From assembly GCA_003833135.1 (NCBI GenBank), contig QZLH01000147.1, positions 31,078 through 95,077 of the forward strand: a stretch of DNA of 64,000 nt. The letters are read 5' to 3'. The stretch's first letter is position 1. Each line of letters opens with the position of its first letter. The DNA comes from Oehlia diaphana. Lineage: Eukaryota > Glomeromycota > Glomeromycetes > Glomerales > Glomeraceae. The translations under genes were made by a program, and so were the position numbers. Below, in pieces: positions 1 through 13,500 of this stretch. Below the pieces are notes generated by a model. The model was not told where the DNA came from and did no database searches. It worked only from the letters and a program-made list of their open reading frames with translations.

Positions 1-496
1 CTACCTTCTATTTAAATGTGTTCTAAGAAAATTCTTTATTCATACATTTGATCTTTTATATTAACAGTTAATAAATCATTATTTAAATCATTAAATTAAT
101 CAATATTAGAAAAGGATCAAGATAATGTCCCTATCGTTGGCACCATCAAAAGGTTTCGGATTATGTAAATGATATTTTCATAAATGCTGATGTATACGAC
201 ATATCAATCGCTATTTTCTTTTACTATTTTTTGTCAACATAAATTTATTTAGCTTTCTTTATTTTTTTTGTCTTTTATTATTATTTTTAAATTTTATACG
301 TTTTATTCTTTATTTCTTTTAGTCTTAAACCCATATTTTTAACAAAAAATGATGAATATGAAATATCAATTGTATAACCTTATAAAACTGATATTAGAAG
401 AAAGTTATTTAATGAACATAATTTCATTATATTATACCATGAGGTTTGAGTATCTCAGAAGGAGAAAATTCAAGTAGAAAAAGGTACTTTCTTAAA

Positions 497-664
497 GTTA
501 CCCTCTCTATAGCGAATTTTTATATAGTGAATAACTTGCTATAATGAAGAAAAGTTCAGATACAGATTTTTTTATATAATAAAATGACCCTCAGTATAGT
601 GAATTTCTCACTATAACGAATTTTAATCTCCAGCCCATGGATTCACTATAGTAAGGGTGAACAG
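497..664. repeat. Candidate pogo/Tigger-like MITE
   Basis: The left end reads CCCTCTCTATAGCGAAT. The reverse complement of the right end reads TTCACCCTTACTATAGTGAA. They are imperfect inverted repeats of each other, and TATAGTGAA-like words recur inside. This style of terminus is typical of pogo/Tigger (Tc1/mariner superfamily) elements. At about 170 bp with no reading frame it would be a non-autonomous copy. The exact ends and the target-site duplication are not certain. Confidence 0.5.
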
Positions 665-1193
665 TACTAGAGTTTTGGAACCAAAAACCATTGTGTTCCG
701 AAATCCTTATCACAGTATTTAGTTCAAATTTTGGTACCCAAAGCTGCAATTATACTTATTGAAGACGATTCCGTAGGTATTTCTTTGGATATAGCGAAGA
801 GTATTATGAATGTATGTTCATAATGGTAGTATGTTAAATAACTATGTTATACTTTATTTGTCACTTTTTATTATATATTCCTTTTTATTAAATATTACAC
901 ACTATTTTTAAATTATCTATATTATTTTAAAATACACCAAAGAAATTATAATATGTAATTAACATAAAATCTTGGTTAAAAAAAAAATCAAAAAACATGA
1001 AATTTAACGCATATAAATAAATACATAATTCACAAATTCTTTAATACATCTCATCTAAAGAAATACAAATTGATACCAATAATAATCTTTATAAAGATTA
1101 TTAATACTTTTTTTTTATGTTTGAATTTCTGGGATCATTTTTGGCTGTTGGAAATTCAAGCATTGTAGTTTTTAAATTGGTTTACATTGATAG

Positions 1194-1360
1194 ACCCCCT
1201 GTAAAAAAAGTTGATCCGTTTTTTATATTCCATCTTTTTCCGTAAAAAGCTCATATTTCCGGAACTAATAATCTTATCACGGAATTTAACATTTTCCGTG
1301 AATGGATCTGTGAAAGGCTCATTTTTACGGAGTTTTTACAGAAATAACAGATAAAATTTT
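1194..1360. repeat. Dispersed TIR element, copy 1 (family A)
   Basis: This sequence is closely matched by the one at 23261-23440. Both run from an ACCCC..GTAAAAAAA end through ATCCGTTTTTTATATTCCA, a TTTCCGGAA word and TTTTCCGTGAATGGA to an ACAGAAATAAC..GATAAAATTTT end. Two copies of AAAGGCTCAT lie inside. Copy 2 has matching inverted ends, so this looks like a MITE. The right end of this copy has drifted. Confidence 0.65.
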
Positions 1361-1619
1361 CTTATTAGCAATAGTCGTACCAGATGTGATTTAATTATTC
1401 CTCGAACCCTTTAAAATTGTTTCTTGTAACTTTCGGAAATATCTCTGATTGGCTAATTACTTTGTATTATTTGTAATATTGATGACTAAAAATTGACGTA
1501 ATAATGCCATTTTATTTAATCTATTAATAATCGTATTAATAGATCTAATCTAATATTTTGTTATAAATTTATATCCATTATTTCATGTTAGAAGCAATTT
1601 TTTCCGAGAAAAAGTAATA

Positions 1620-2988
1620 ATGTCTTTATATTCGTTTAATACAGGATTCATTAGTTTGTTTAAAGAATATGGTATAAAATATCCAATAGTAAAAGCTCCT
1701 ATGGCAAAAATATCTGATGTAAAGTTAGCAAGTGAAGTTTATTTAGCAGGAGGGTTAAGTTTTCTTTCAACAGGTAGATAACTTGATTTTTATCTTTATT
1801 AAATTTAACCGATTTTTAACTTTGGATTTAAAATTTTCTTTTAATTATAGGATATAAGTCTTATGAAGATATTGAAAATGATTTAAAATCAATTCGCGAA
1901 TTATTAAAATCTACTCCAACCAACGGATTATTGCCAATTGGTATAGCATTCATGACATTTGCACTAGACTCTGAATTTTCCTCCTCCTCTTCAAATTCGT
2001 CTCTTCATTTGACTCTTTCTTATAAACCATTAGCAATTTGGTTTTCATTTGGTGATTTTTCAAAATATGTACCTATAGTACGTTCATTATCACCTCACAC
2101 AAAAATATTTGCTCAAGTACAAACAATAGAACAAGCAATAAATGCATATAAAAATAATGCAGACGTGATTGTAGTACAAGGTAATGAGAGCGGTGGACAT
2201 GGATTAATTAATGGTGCATCTACATTAACTTTAGTACCTGAAGCTATTGATACTTTAAATCAAATTTATTCTTCTTCTAAGGAAGAGAACTTAAAAAAGC
2301 CTATTATCCTTGCTGCTGGAGGAATTATTGATGGTAGAGGTTTAGCTTCGGTATTAATGCTCGGTGGTGACGGAGTTGTAATGGGGACAAGATTTATAGT
2401 TTCTAAAGAGTCTGCTGCTCATCCTGATTCCAAAAAAATCATTATTAATACTAATGATGGTGGTGTAAATACCGTTAGAACTCAGATATTCGATAAATTA
2501 AAAGATCAAAATACTTGGCCTTCTCAATGGGATGGTAGAGCAATTAAAAATAAAACTGTTGAAGAGATTGAGGAATTAGGTGATGATGATGAAAAAATCG
2601 GCGAAAGAAAAAAAATTTACAAAGAAGCTGTTTTGGGAAAAGATTATTCGAGAATGGTATGTTTGCTAATTTTTTTTTTCTTTTTGTAATTTAATAATAA
2701 ATTTGTTAATAAATTTCAATATGTATATATATATATACACATATATTGTTTTTTGTTAGGTTATTTATGCTGGTGCCGGAGTTGGATTAATTCGTGATGA
2801 ACCGTCTGTTAAAGTAAGAATATTTCATCATATAAAGTAATACGTATCTTATATTTTAAAATTAATTCAACTTTTCTTTATTATATTCGTAGGAAATCTT
2901 GGAAAATACAGCAAAAGTTGCTATAGAAACAATCACACATGTATATAATTCGGTTATTACAAAAGAAAATGTTTCAAAATTTTATTAG
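1620..2988 (+). CDS. Nitronate monooxygenase (2-nitropropane dioxygenase family)
   Basis: Four exons: 1620-1773, 1851-2656, 2760-2813 and 2893-2988, with GT-AG introns, giving 369 aa. The enzyme would be an FMN-dependent TIM-barrel oxygenase that oxidises alkyl nitronates such as propionate 3-nitronate. The N-terminus has the family's YPIVKAPMA strand, where other members have PI..APM. VVQGNESGGHG carries the residues expected around the catalytic His, and AAGGIIDGRGLASVLMLGGDGVVMGTRF (given here as AAGGI..GRG, then GGDGVVMGTRF) forms the phosphate-binding end of the barrel. The length fits the family. The start chosen is the first ATG in frame and it precedes the conserved N-terminal strand. 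No targeting signal is obvious. The gene converges on the METTL25-like gene with only 65 bp between the stop codons. The family assignment is firm; the natural substrate is inferred. Confidence 0.9.
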
Positions 2989-3053
2989 TCTAAAAAATTT
3001 TGTGTGTGTAAATTTTATAAATTTTATTTAAATATTTTATTCAACTATTGTTA

Positions 3054-5120
3054 TTATTTAATTCCAACAATGACCATATTTCTTGGACTTTTTAATTCGT
3101 CAAATATACCAAAACATTTGACTTCTTTTACAAGATTATTTTCAAATAAATATAAACATTTATCTAATAATATAATACTCTCAAAACATGGTCCTAACAT
3201 AGCTCTTAATGTCCAAAATACAATAATTTTACGCATATATCCTTTTTGCTTAAATTCATTATAATATTTTTCTGATTCTGATTGTGAGATACTATTTAAT
3301 GGAAGAGAAAGTTTTTTTAATGCAGCATTGCAATATGTGGAAAATGATGTGAAACTTCGATGATGTAATTTTCCTATTCTTGGTGTATCTTTGACTAAAT
3401 CTTTTTTAATTAATATATACTAAAGAAGAAGAAATACGATTTAGCAAAAAAAAAAAGACTTTTTTATATATAAATAAATGTGTATGACTTAACCTGTAAT
3501 AGTGCTCGAAAAAAATGATGTTCAAATGCTTTAATACTTGATTCTTGTTGAACTGACCATCTTGATGGTACTTGGCATGCGAGATGTCTGATAGTTAACC
3601 CCATATAAAAATTTTTCTCTTTAAAAAATTTACTTAATGGGAATGAACATTTAATATCTTCATCTAAATAAAAATATATATATTATGATTATTTTATTAA
3701 AACAAAGATTTCAATAAAAGAAAAAGAATATTTTAATCATAATTAATACCTTTTGAATCCTCTTGTTTAGAATTTTCATTTTCATGAAGTAAATGGTAAC
3801 AACATCCTACATTTACTACACATTTTATTTCTTCATTTTTAATAAATAAATCTAACATTGTACTTGATAATTCTCCACATGAATGTAATCCACATATTAA
3901 AAAATTATTATCTTGTTTTAATTGTTTGGCTGAACAAGACCTATCTACGATAATTTTGTTATCATTAACAACCTTATTAAATTCATAATCTCCCACCTCT
4001 TCAACGTTAAATTGTTCCTTATTCTTATTCCACTCTGATATTAAATTAGTTAAAGTTTCCGTAGTCACATGTTGAGTAACATGAGTTAACCCTCCTTTTT
4101 TCTCACTTATAAGTTCATTATTTTTGCCATCAACTTCCTTTTTTCCCTTGCACAATAATCCAAGACTTTTTTCTGTACGAAATTGATATTTTTGTGCACC
4201 ACATGTTTGTATATTACTTGCGTCTATAGCAAGTACACAAAGATTATATGTATATGCCAATACTCTACTTAAATATCCCTGTATAAAAGAGTAAACATGA
4301 TAAAGACGCTTATAAAATGAATTATCTTAACGCAAATTTATTACATACCTGTCCTGCTCCTAAATCAATTATTGAACTAATTTTATTTTCTTTTGTTAAC
4401 TTTGCTATTAAACAACTCAATATTCTAACCTACAAAAAAATATGGTTAATTTTTAATTAACGTATACTTGAAAGAAAATAATTAATAAATAACTACCTCA
4501 TGTAACTTTTTTTCATTCATTCCTGGTAATATACGTTTATCAATTGATTCTTCACGTTCCATCTGTAAATCTTTATAGTATTTTCATTAACAAATTATTA
4601 TTATTCGTATCGATACTATCTATATAAGACGCGATAATTAAACATCTAATAAAGTAACCAAAGAAACTAACCATTAATTGAAATGTCACGCATTAAGACT
4701 AACCCTTTCGTATTTCTAATAAATTGCTTTAAAGATTCTGGCCAATCTTCCTGTCATTTATTATAAATCTTAAGACCAACTTTTTTCCATAACCTTCTCT
4801 ACACTCACTATTATTTTATTTACCTCATATTCACAAAAACTAGCGAGTCTAATCATTTTATTCATGAATTTTTTCTCTTCTCCTTCTTCAGTAATTCCAT
4901 TCTTACTTTCACTCATATATTCAACTTTAAACGCGTCAGTCCATTCTTCTGGAATAACTTCTTCCCAAATATTTTTGATAAAAAAATCCACAATATGAGC
5001 ATCCGCAAGTCTAGAATATTTTTTACAAAAGTTCATTAAAGTTTCTGCATAATCAAGTATATTATCTTTGTCATTTGTATAATTATGTGGAAGTGGAAGA
5101 AAAATTTTTCGCGTGGACAT
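3054..5120 (-). CDS. METTL25/RRNAD1-like methyltransferase
   Basis: Seven exons on the minus strand: 5120-4794, 4750-4672, 4570-4497, 4429-4349, 4278-3750, 3663-3494 and 3419-3054, giving 541 aa. The SAM-binding glycine motif IDLGAGQG (about residues 181-188) is split by intron 4. ILPGMNEKKLHEV lies just upstream, and GLHSCGELS and VGCCYHLL follow; all of these are signatures of the METTL25/METTL25B group. An insertion rich in Lys and Asn separates the SAM motif from GLHSCG. The cellular substrate of this family is not settled; the rRNA-dimethylase-like name reflects similarity only. The first intron uses a GTTATG donor, the weakest in the model. The gene is divergent from BDP1, with 144 bp between the start codons. 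Confidence 0.88.
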
Positions 5121-5264
5121 ATTGAGTAAATATTCAGTGTTTAAAGTGATTCGTTATTGTTAATTCATCGTCATTTAATCATTCCTTTTTGGGTAAGCCG
5201 AAACTCGAGATCACTCAAGGAAATATTTTATACAATATTAATAAATAATAGTAATTAATGCAAA
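5121..5264. promoter_or_regulatory. Compact divergent promoter region (METTL25-like / BDP1)
   Basis: Only 144 bp separate the two start codons, so both promoters must lie here or in the flanking UTRs. The right part is AT-rich. No defined factor site was recognised. The position of the promoters is inferred from the gene layout alone. Confidence 0.5.
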
Positions 5265-7467
5265 ATGTTTAAAAGTTCAAAGTCGTTGCTTCGTTCTAAA
5301 GCAGGTAATAATGATGGTTTCAAATTTATATAATTCAATTTATTTAACATATATATATTTGCATTTTAATTTAGGTAAGTCAAAAGGGACAATTATTGAT
5401 GTTCCCGGGAAATCACTAGAACCAACACCAATTACAATAGTACAACCTTCAAATTCACAGGAGTCTGGTGGTAGTAATAAATCTACTCAGTCGGAAACAA
5501 ATCCCGATGCTATTATAGTTAATTATGAAGGCGACACGATTGATGTAGTTAGTCAAGCGCCACAAGATATTGTGATGGATGTTTCTCCATCAATATTACC
5601 AGCTAAGACGCGCTCTGATGAGAAACGATCCATTAATCGTATTGCTGACAATGTGATCAATAAATCCTCTGGAGATGGAACACAAAGAAAATCTTCACAA
5701 AAATTTCCTACAAGTCCGAAAATCATTCTTTCGTTTACTAATGACTCACTGGTTGAATCATCCTCCTCTTCAAGTGCTACTGGAATGGTTGAATCACACA
5801 ATGCTCGACAAGATAGTGAAGACGCAATATCTCAACATATTGAAGAATCTGATGTAACGACTGAAGATTCATCTGTTAAAACAAGACAACGTAAAACAGC
5901 TATTACGAATAAGAAACGAGCAAGATCAAATAATGATGATGAACAATCTGAAGATTCAACGGTAGCAACATCATCATCATCAAAACAGTCAAAACGTCGT
6001 AAACGTTCTAGTTCTATTGCATCCATAACGTCTTCAACTAATACAGATGGCAGTTCCACAAAAAGTAATTCTACAGCTGGTAGAAAACGACGAAGTAAAT
6101 CACGTAAAGCGCGTACTACTACCCGTAGACAACAATCTAGTAAAAGCCGTGTTAAACCTTGGGAAGATGATCCTGAAGACGAAAATCCACTTGATGATTC
6201 TATTGTTACAATGGCTGAATTGTGTAAAGATTTAAAACGGGGTCGTAAATCTAATACTTATAAGGAACTAGAGTATGCTAAGTATCAAAAATCACAACAA
6301 AAACGCAGACAACGTGCAGCAGCTAATAATATTAGAGATGATGACCAAATGAATGTTGGTGATGGTGAAACCCCTATATATCAACTTTTAGGGGATGAAG
6401 GTAATGAGTTAGCTCAAGATCAGAATATTCCTGGAGATCATCAAGATGAGCAAAATGAGCAAAATGAAATTGAACAAAATGAAGAGTTTAATAATGATGG
6501 AAGCGAAAATTATGAAGAATATTATGAGAATAGAGAATGGGAGCAAGAAGGTTGTTATGATGAAGATGGAAATTGGATTCAATATGAAAATTATGAAAAC
6601 GAAGAGTATCAGCAAGATTATGAAATGGAAGAAGTGGAAGATGAGAATACACAAGACGAAAATAACGAAAATCATAAACCAACTCTTATGAAACGGTAAT
6701 TAATATATATATGTATATATATTTTTTTTTTTTAAAAAAAAAAAGAAACCTTCTTTAATTAATTCTTTATAATTCAAATGAAAAGTCGCGTGTTTTCATC
6801 ACGTGGCAGCAGATTTGTAAACGCGGACGGACAATATACAGTTCGCGAAGAACAAGATTCACGTCCACGTATTTATGAAAATGATGAAGGAATGGAAGTT
6901 GTAGAAGAAGATAAATTTTCTCATATTGTAAATTCTTTTACTTATTCTAAAAAGCCAAGAAAAAATGAAAGATGGACACTTGATGATACTGAATTGTTTT
7001 TCAAGGTATTGTGAATATTCATAATATTATTAACAAAGTTTTATTTATTACTAATAACGGCATGATAATTTGTTTTTATAATATAGGCATTGTCACGATG
7101 GGGAACCGATTTTGAGATAATATCTAGAAAAATATTTGATAATAGAAAATCTCGTGATCAAGTTAAAAATAAATATAAAAGAGAACGTAAAATTAATCCA
7201 TTGCGTGTTTATAAGGCATTGGATACGCGCATTCCCATAGGTAATAATTAAATCTCAACTTATTTATTCCAAATTTATACTAATTTTTATTTTAAACAAG
7301 AACCTGAAGAATTGGAAATTATTTCACGATATACCGAAGAATTAGCAACTATACAAGCAGATAATGATATTCAAGGTGAAGCTACAGAAGTAAATCAAGA
7401 CGATATAGTAAATGATGTAGAAGGTGGTTCAACTGAAGAAAACCGTGAAGCATTTGATCTGATATAA
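5265..7467 (+). CDS. BDP1: TFIIIB subunit B'' (BDP1)
   Basis: Five exons: 5265-5304, 5375-6695, 6786-7005, 7087-7240 and 7301-7467, giving 633 aa. BDP1 joins TBP and BRF1 in TFIIIB and recruits RNA polymerase III at tRNA and 5S genes. The extended SANT domain begins at ERWTLDDTELFFK (about residues 515-527) and continues across intron 3 with WGTDFEIISRKIFDNRKSRDQVKNKYKRE (key residues W, F, I, R, QVKNKYK). The long N-terminal half is low-complexity, with Ser/Lys/Arg-rich stretches followed by an acidic Glu/Asn/Tyr-rich segment. The 13-residue first exon opens with MFKSSKSLLRSKA, which resembles the short conserved start of other BDP1 proteins. Intron 2 carries a TATATA run and a T tract. The call is strong because of the SANT core. 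Confidence 0.9.
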
Positions 7468-8517
7468 TTTTTTCAATGACAATGTAATTTTTATTTGCAA
7501 ATCATTGTAAATTTAAGACTATTTAATTCTGTAATTAAGCAACAATTTGTAAAATAAATTTTTATAAAAAATCTGATTGAGAGAAATTTTATGAGGATTT
7601 GGGTTGGATGTGATTAAAGGAGTACCAGTAGCAAATGATGGGTCAATGGACACCGGCAAGATGATATAATTTAGGACTAGCTAACCAAAGACTTTGGATG
7701 GAATACTAGCTAATTTTAAAATTTCGCATTGATTCAATTCTTTACTTTCAAAACCGTTGAAACAAATGATTCAAATTAAAAAATTAAATAAAATTATTAA
7801 ATGTCAATAAAATAATGATATTTTAGAGATTCTGTAATTGTAGTTAATACACCTAAAGTACGCTTCATTGAAAGCACCGAACAAAACTTGGACTATTTTC
7901 TGCGGAGCGTGCTGATTTCTTTTTTGAATCTAGTAGTAAAAATTCCAAATTTTTTAAATTTTTTTAAACTATTTATTTGTCTTACACGCTCACAATTAAC
8001 TTGTCCATAGTTGATCAAACTTGATAATTTTCATTTATGGAGGCGGGTAATTCCCTCTTTCAATCATTCATTTGGAAGTAATATAATGTGGTATTGTTTA
8101 ACAATCCACTCAACGAATTCTCGTGTACTTTATTCAAATCTTTTTTTCTAATTATTCCCTTCATGTATCATTTTGATGTTAAACCTCTTTTCACTAAATC
8201 CTTTGGAACTTGTAGAAACTTCAATATCATTTTCCCCGGAGATTAGCCGGTCAAAATGTCCTAATTCCTGGATCTATTGCGTTTTCCTCCATTATATTCC
8301 ATTCAGACAAATGACTCTCTTAGTAATCAATTCTATTTTTAATTTCATGAGTGATACTCCTATACACAGTTGCCAAAAAAAGATAGTATAACACGTACAC
8401 TGCCTTCCTGCGCCTCTTTCTGGTTTTCAAATAGGTGGTGGTTTAAATAAATAGGTCAGGGTTTTTTTTTTCAGCATCAGTCTTTTTTTTTTTCAAACTA
8501 ATTATCACTCTCATAAA
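7468..8517. other. Intergenic, no supported gene
   Basis: The segment between BDP1 and tropomyosin is somewhat richer in GC than other spacers. It has an open frame at 8173-8391 with no recognisable domain and no flanking splice signals. Nothing here is supported as a gene. The last part includes T tracts before the tropomyosin start. Confidence 0.5.
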
Positions 8518-9373
8518 ATGGATAAATTTAAGGAGGTTAGTCATAATAAATTTTTTTATATTCTAGTTTAAAGGTCTAGCGTTGTTAAGTATGAGTCTTA
8601 GTAATCGTGTAAGGAGAAGCGTAAAAAAATTTTTTTATATAGATAATGAACGATGTTAAGTTTCATAGGTTTCTAAAAGGAGGTTATACCTTCATAGAGT
8701 TTTCAAGGAATTGTTGTTATATTCTTATACCCATAAAAGAAATTTATGTATCTTCTCAAATCAGTTTTATGAAAATCAAAATCATTTTCAAATATTTATT
8801 ATTAATTTTTTTTTTATTTTTTTATTTATTTTTTTTGCAATAATTTCTAATACTTCTAATTTAATAAATAACGTATTCTAATATTCTTCTTTTACTAATT
8901 TTCAATTATAGAAAGTTAGTTCTCTTCGCGCTGACCTTGATGCTTCCAATGCTAAAAATGAAGCGTTAACAAATGAAAAGAAAAAATTAGAAGAAGAAAT
9001 GATGGCAAAAGAACATGAAGCTAGTGGGCTTTCGAAAAAAGTTGAAAAGCTTGAAAATGATTTAGATGAGACTGAAAGGAATTTGAGAGAAACCACGGAA
9101 AAGTAAGTTTAAGAATATCAATCCCATCATCTACTACTATTCGTTACTTAATTTAGTGCATATTTTGGTATCATCTACCTCTAATATGAAAATCTTTATT
9201 TTCTTTCTAGACTACGTGAACTTGAAATCAAATTAGAAAACAGCGAACGTCAAGTTTCTAAACTTGAACAAGAAAAGATAAAGTTAGAGGAGACTATCGA
9301 GGAACAAAATGAAAAATTTAAACAGAAAGAGAAAGAACTTGAAGAAACTCTAAAGTCTATCGAAAATTTGTAA
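8518..9373 (+). CDS. Tropomyosin
   Basis: Three exons: 8518-8535, 8912-9102 and 9211-9373, giving 123 aa. The first exon encodes only MDKFKE and is separated from the next by a 376-bp intron, so simple ORF finding misses the start. The full start MDKFKE-KVSSLRADLD matches the fungal tropomyosin N-terminus (MDKI[KR]EKL..L). The rest is one continuous coiled coil with heptads rich in Leu, Glu and Lys. The protein would bind along actin cables and regulate formin and myosin function. At 123 aa it is shorter than the commonest fungal forms, but the heptad pattern is uninterrupted up to the stop codon. Donors are GTTAGT and GTAAGT; acceptors are TATAG and CTAG. Confidence 0.9.
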
Positions 9374-10552
9374 AAGAATTCTTTATAATCATCCATATAT
9401 TAGTTGAACCATATTTGTATGTATCGTATTTTATTTTTCATAGCGCGTTTTTATCAATTAAATTTTTTTATTTTCATTAAATAACTGAATTATTAAATTA
9501 TTAAATTGTATACAACTATTTATATTACATTTTATAGATATATTTTTATTTTTTTTCTGGGTTTTAGTTGAACAAGAAACTTAAATTAATTTAATCCACT
9601 TTGTAGATATTATTTTGTTCTTAAAAGAAAATTAAATGCTGAAATCATTGTAATAGTAATCCAAAATTCTCTCAAGTCTATTCTTATATAGAGATAATGT
9701 AATCAATTCATGGAACAAAATGATCAAAAAGTGGAAGAAAAAAATTTTTTTTTCTTGATGGGATTTATTAAAGGATGAAAGACCATTGTATTTTTGTTCT
9801 AATTTACATTTGTCTTACCATTAATATATAATTAAATAATCACAAAGTTTAAATTACAGTACTTAATTGGTATAATCAAATAAATTTACCTCCTTAAAAT
9901 GTTAGTAAATAATTAAGAATCGAATGACCCAAATCAGCACGCAATTAAATTTTATGTTGTGCATTAAAATAAACTTTTGAGGTGGTAAATCTATGCATAA
10001 TGACAATATTAAACTTGCATGTTTTCTGTAGCGTATTACTTATTAAACTGAATTCTGGTCATATGGTCTTATCGCAACACAAAGTTACGTCTTCATTTGC
10101 ATGTCAGTTCTTAGACATATACAGTAACTCAAATTAATGATACATAACTAGTGATTATGCCATAAAAAACCTTAGAACATATACAATATTGTAAAAAAAA
10201 TGAAAAAAAATGCAATTGGTAAAAAACTCTTAGATAGTAATGCTAATTTATAATATTTAGTATTAATATAAATTATCTTTACAAGAGAAATAAATGAATG
10301 AAGTAATTATAATCATTTTACTATATCTGATATAAAATAAATATAAAAATAATTATTTATAAAAAAAATATTATATATCAAAAGATTTAAAAAAAGAAAA
10401 AAAGGGAAAATTGATAAAAATTGAATAGAAAATAAAAATGCATGAGGATAAAGAAGACTTCACTTACTTATAAAATAGGTTACTTCAAATCTAAGATAAA
10501 AACTAAAAATCATATATAAGACTATGTTGGTCAACTCTTTGCTAGAGAAGCG
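9374..10552. other. Intergenic AT-rich DNA
   Basis: No coding frame, RNA gene or clear repeat was recognised. Composition is AT-rich but CpG dinucleotides are still present, unlike the next block. Confidence 0.5.
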
Positions 10553-13500
10553 CCTGAAAGAGGTATGTTTTTTTATAAAAATCTTTTCTTTTGAATCCCT
10601 TTTATTTGAAATTTTATTAATAAAAGGAAATTTTAGAATACATTGTTATGATTTTTTTCTTTTTAGCTAATTAACCAATAGAATGTTAAAAAAAAAGTAA
10701 GATTAAGTAAGGGTCAATTTTTTATAATGACCTTTATTATAAGTAAATGGAATTTTAGATAAAATTACCTTTCTTGCAATCAGATCAGATAAATATAACA
10801 TCTATATAGTAGAAATATCAAAAGTTGGGATATCCCTATAAAAAATGGATTGCACTTAATAATAATATTAATAATTAAACAAATAAAAATTTTAAAAAAT
10901 TTGTGAATTATATAATATTTAAGTATATAATAATAAAGGTATTAACTAATATATATCATATTTTTTTAAAATTAATTACTTCTTTTTTGCAAGAATTGTA
11001 AATAAAAAGTTTAAGAAAAAGATTTTTATTAGTATTTATATATAACTTTTTTCAATATAACTTGAAAAGTTTAAAATGAAATATTAATATATACTTTATA
11101 TTTAATTGCTTTTATAGTATTAAAATTTCAAATAATATTAAATAACTTAGATTCTATATAATAAAAATTTCAAAATAAAATATTTTAGTTAATATTATAC
11201 CCATAGAAATAAAATAGATATCAAAATATTTATTTTAACAAAATAAAAAAATCCAATTATTGGTTCTTAAAATAAAAAATTTGAAATCAAAAAATTAATA
11301 TAACTTTATATATTTGAATTAAAATTTATTATAAAATTTATATAAAATCAAATTTAAATTTTTTTTAGAATCTTGTTATTTTTTTTATTATTTACCATAA
11401 AATTAAAATAAAATATATTTTTATTAGCTAATTTTAATTTAAAACTTATATATAAATATTGAAAATTTTATAATAAACTTTATTAAAAATAAATTGAATT
11501 CTGAAATATTTTAAATTTTATAATAATTAAATAATAATAATTATTATAAACTTCTTAAATATAATTTCTTTATTTATAAAATAATAATTTATTATAAATT
11601 AGAATAAAAATAAAAATATTAGATTTCTTTTATTGCAATAAATCTAATAATATAAATTTTATTAAAAATCTTTTAAAAATAAAAATATATAAGTAAAATA
11701 CTTAAAATTTTTGAATACTTACAGAATATTTTAATATTAATCATTACTCTATTATTTAAAAATTTAATCATCATTTATAAGAAAAGCTTTTTAATATAAT
11801 TACAGTTTTAAAAAAACATCAATTTTATTTTAAATAATTTTTATTTCAATAGATATATTGATATAAGTACTTAAAAGTAATTCTATATTAAGACAAATTT
11901 TCTTAAGAATTATTTTAAGGTTAAGTCTTTTTATCTTTTTATAATTTACATTAAAATTTATATAAAGTTTATATTAATTCTGATTAGAATTGTATATTAT
12001 AAAGGTATTTTTAAATTTTACTATTCTATACAATCCATTTTAAAAGATCTACTAATTGAATTTTATATTAATAAAATTTATATTATTAGCTTTATTTTGA
12101 TAAAAGAAATTTTATAATAGTAAAATATATTTTTAATATTAATATTAACTGAATTATTATAAAAAGTATTTTATTATATATTATTTATGAATTAAATAAA
12201 AGATAATTAAAATTTTCTTTAGAATTCTTCAGTTAAAACTCAAAACTACTAATCAATATTATCAGGCAAAGTTAAATTAATTATATTAGTCTAGATTAAA
12301 TTTTCAGTTTAATGCAATAAATAATTATATACTAGTAGTATAATTTTTGCAAATCTTAAAACTATCAGAAATTAAACTTGCATTTTCATTATAACTAGGT
12401 TTTATAAAAAATGTAATTTTATCAAATATTTACAACTATATTACCTTTTTTAAGTTATAATTTTATTATAATTTTAAAATAAATATAGCATACCAGCCTT
12501 TATTTTTATTAAAATTATAAAATTCATTTACTACAAAATAAATAAAACTATATAGTTTTTTTAAAAAAAAATATAAAAATATAAAATAAATTATAAATAC
12601 TTTATAGATTTTCTATAATTTATTTTAATTATAATATAATAATTATACTTGCAAAAAAGTTATTACTTATTAGTTTGAAGTGCTATTAGATTTCTAAGAT
12701 TTCTATAAATTAATATTAATAATTAAAAGAAAATTACAGTTTATTTTTATATTAAAATCATGTATCAGACATTTAAAATTATATATTAAACATTAAATGT
12801 ACTTTAAATTGAATAACTAATGCTACTAAAAATTAAATTTGATTATTTCTGTAAAGCTAGATCAACCAATTAATTTTTATTTATCCAGTTATTCAGCATT
12901 AAGGTAGACAGTAAATATTTTTAATAGTTAAAGTAATTACTTTATATATCAATATAATAAGAACTAAAAAGATATTACTTTCAAGTATTTTGGCATATTG
13001 ATATATAGGTAATAAGAGTAATAAGATAGTAATTTTAATTTTAACTCTGACCAAATTGTAATTTTAGTTAAATTAAATGTAATAAATTAAATAGATTTAA
13101 TGTAAAAAAAAATTTTGTATTACAGACTTACAGTATATAATATATATGCTGTAATAAATTAATTATCCTATTTGAGTAATTGACATTTTATGCCAAATAG
13201 GTAGATAAATGAATTAATGAAAATTATTTGCAAATTGAAATACTAATAGTATTTACTTTTTTATTCATAAGAATATTGATTAACCCTTAAATTATTGGTT
13301 TTTAATTATTAATAATCTTTTACTTTTATAGTTATTCAATTATTCATTTTTAAATATAATGTATTTATAATCATTTATTATTTTAAAAAGTTTACAAAAA
13401 TACATCAAAATCAAATAGCAATAATGGATGTTAAAAATAAAGATAATTTAATAATTTTAAACTTCAAATGTTTTATTAAAAAAATTCATCAATATATATA

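Larger units (their letters stand above)
1..1619. other. Intergenic stretch with two small inverted-repeat elements
   Basis: No coding frame is supported here. The stretch is AT-rich and contains two candidate non-autonomous elements, listed separately at about 497-664 and 1194-1360. The last few hundred bases lead into the nitronate monooxygenase gene; no clear core promoter motif was recognised. Confidence 0.6.

Noticed and set aside
5553..6682. Antisense or alternative-frame open frames inside BDP1
   Set aside because: These are shadows of the long low-complexity Ser/Glu/Asn-rich exon of BDP1.
8173..8391. A small protein gene between BDP1 and tropomyosin
   Set aside because: No domain, no signal peptide and no splice-site context; it is treated as chance open frame.
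8646..8843. An alternative first exon or ORF in tropomyosin intron 1
   Set aside because: The frame ends in a T-rich hydrophobic run and does not join in phase to exon 2, whereas the MDKFKE exon does.
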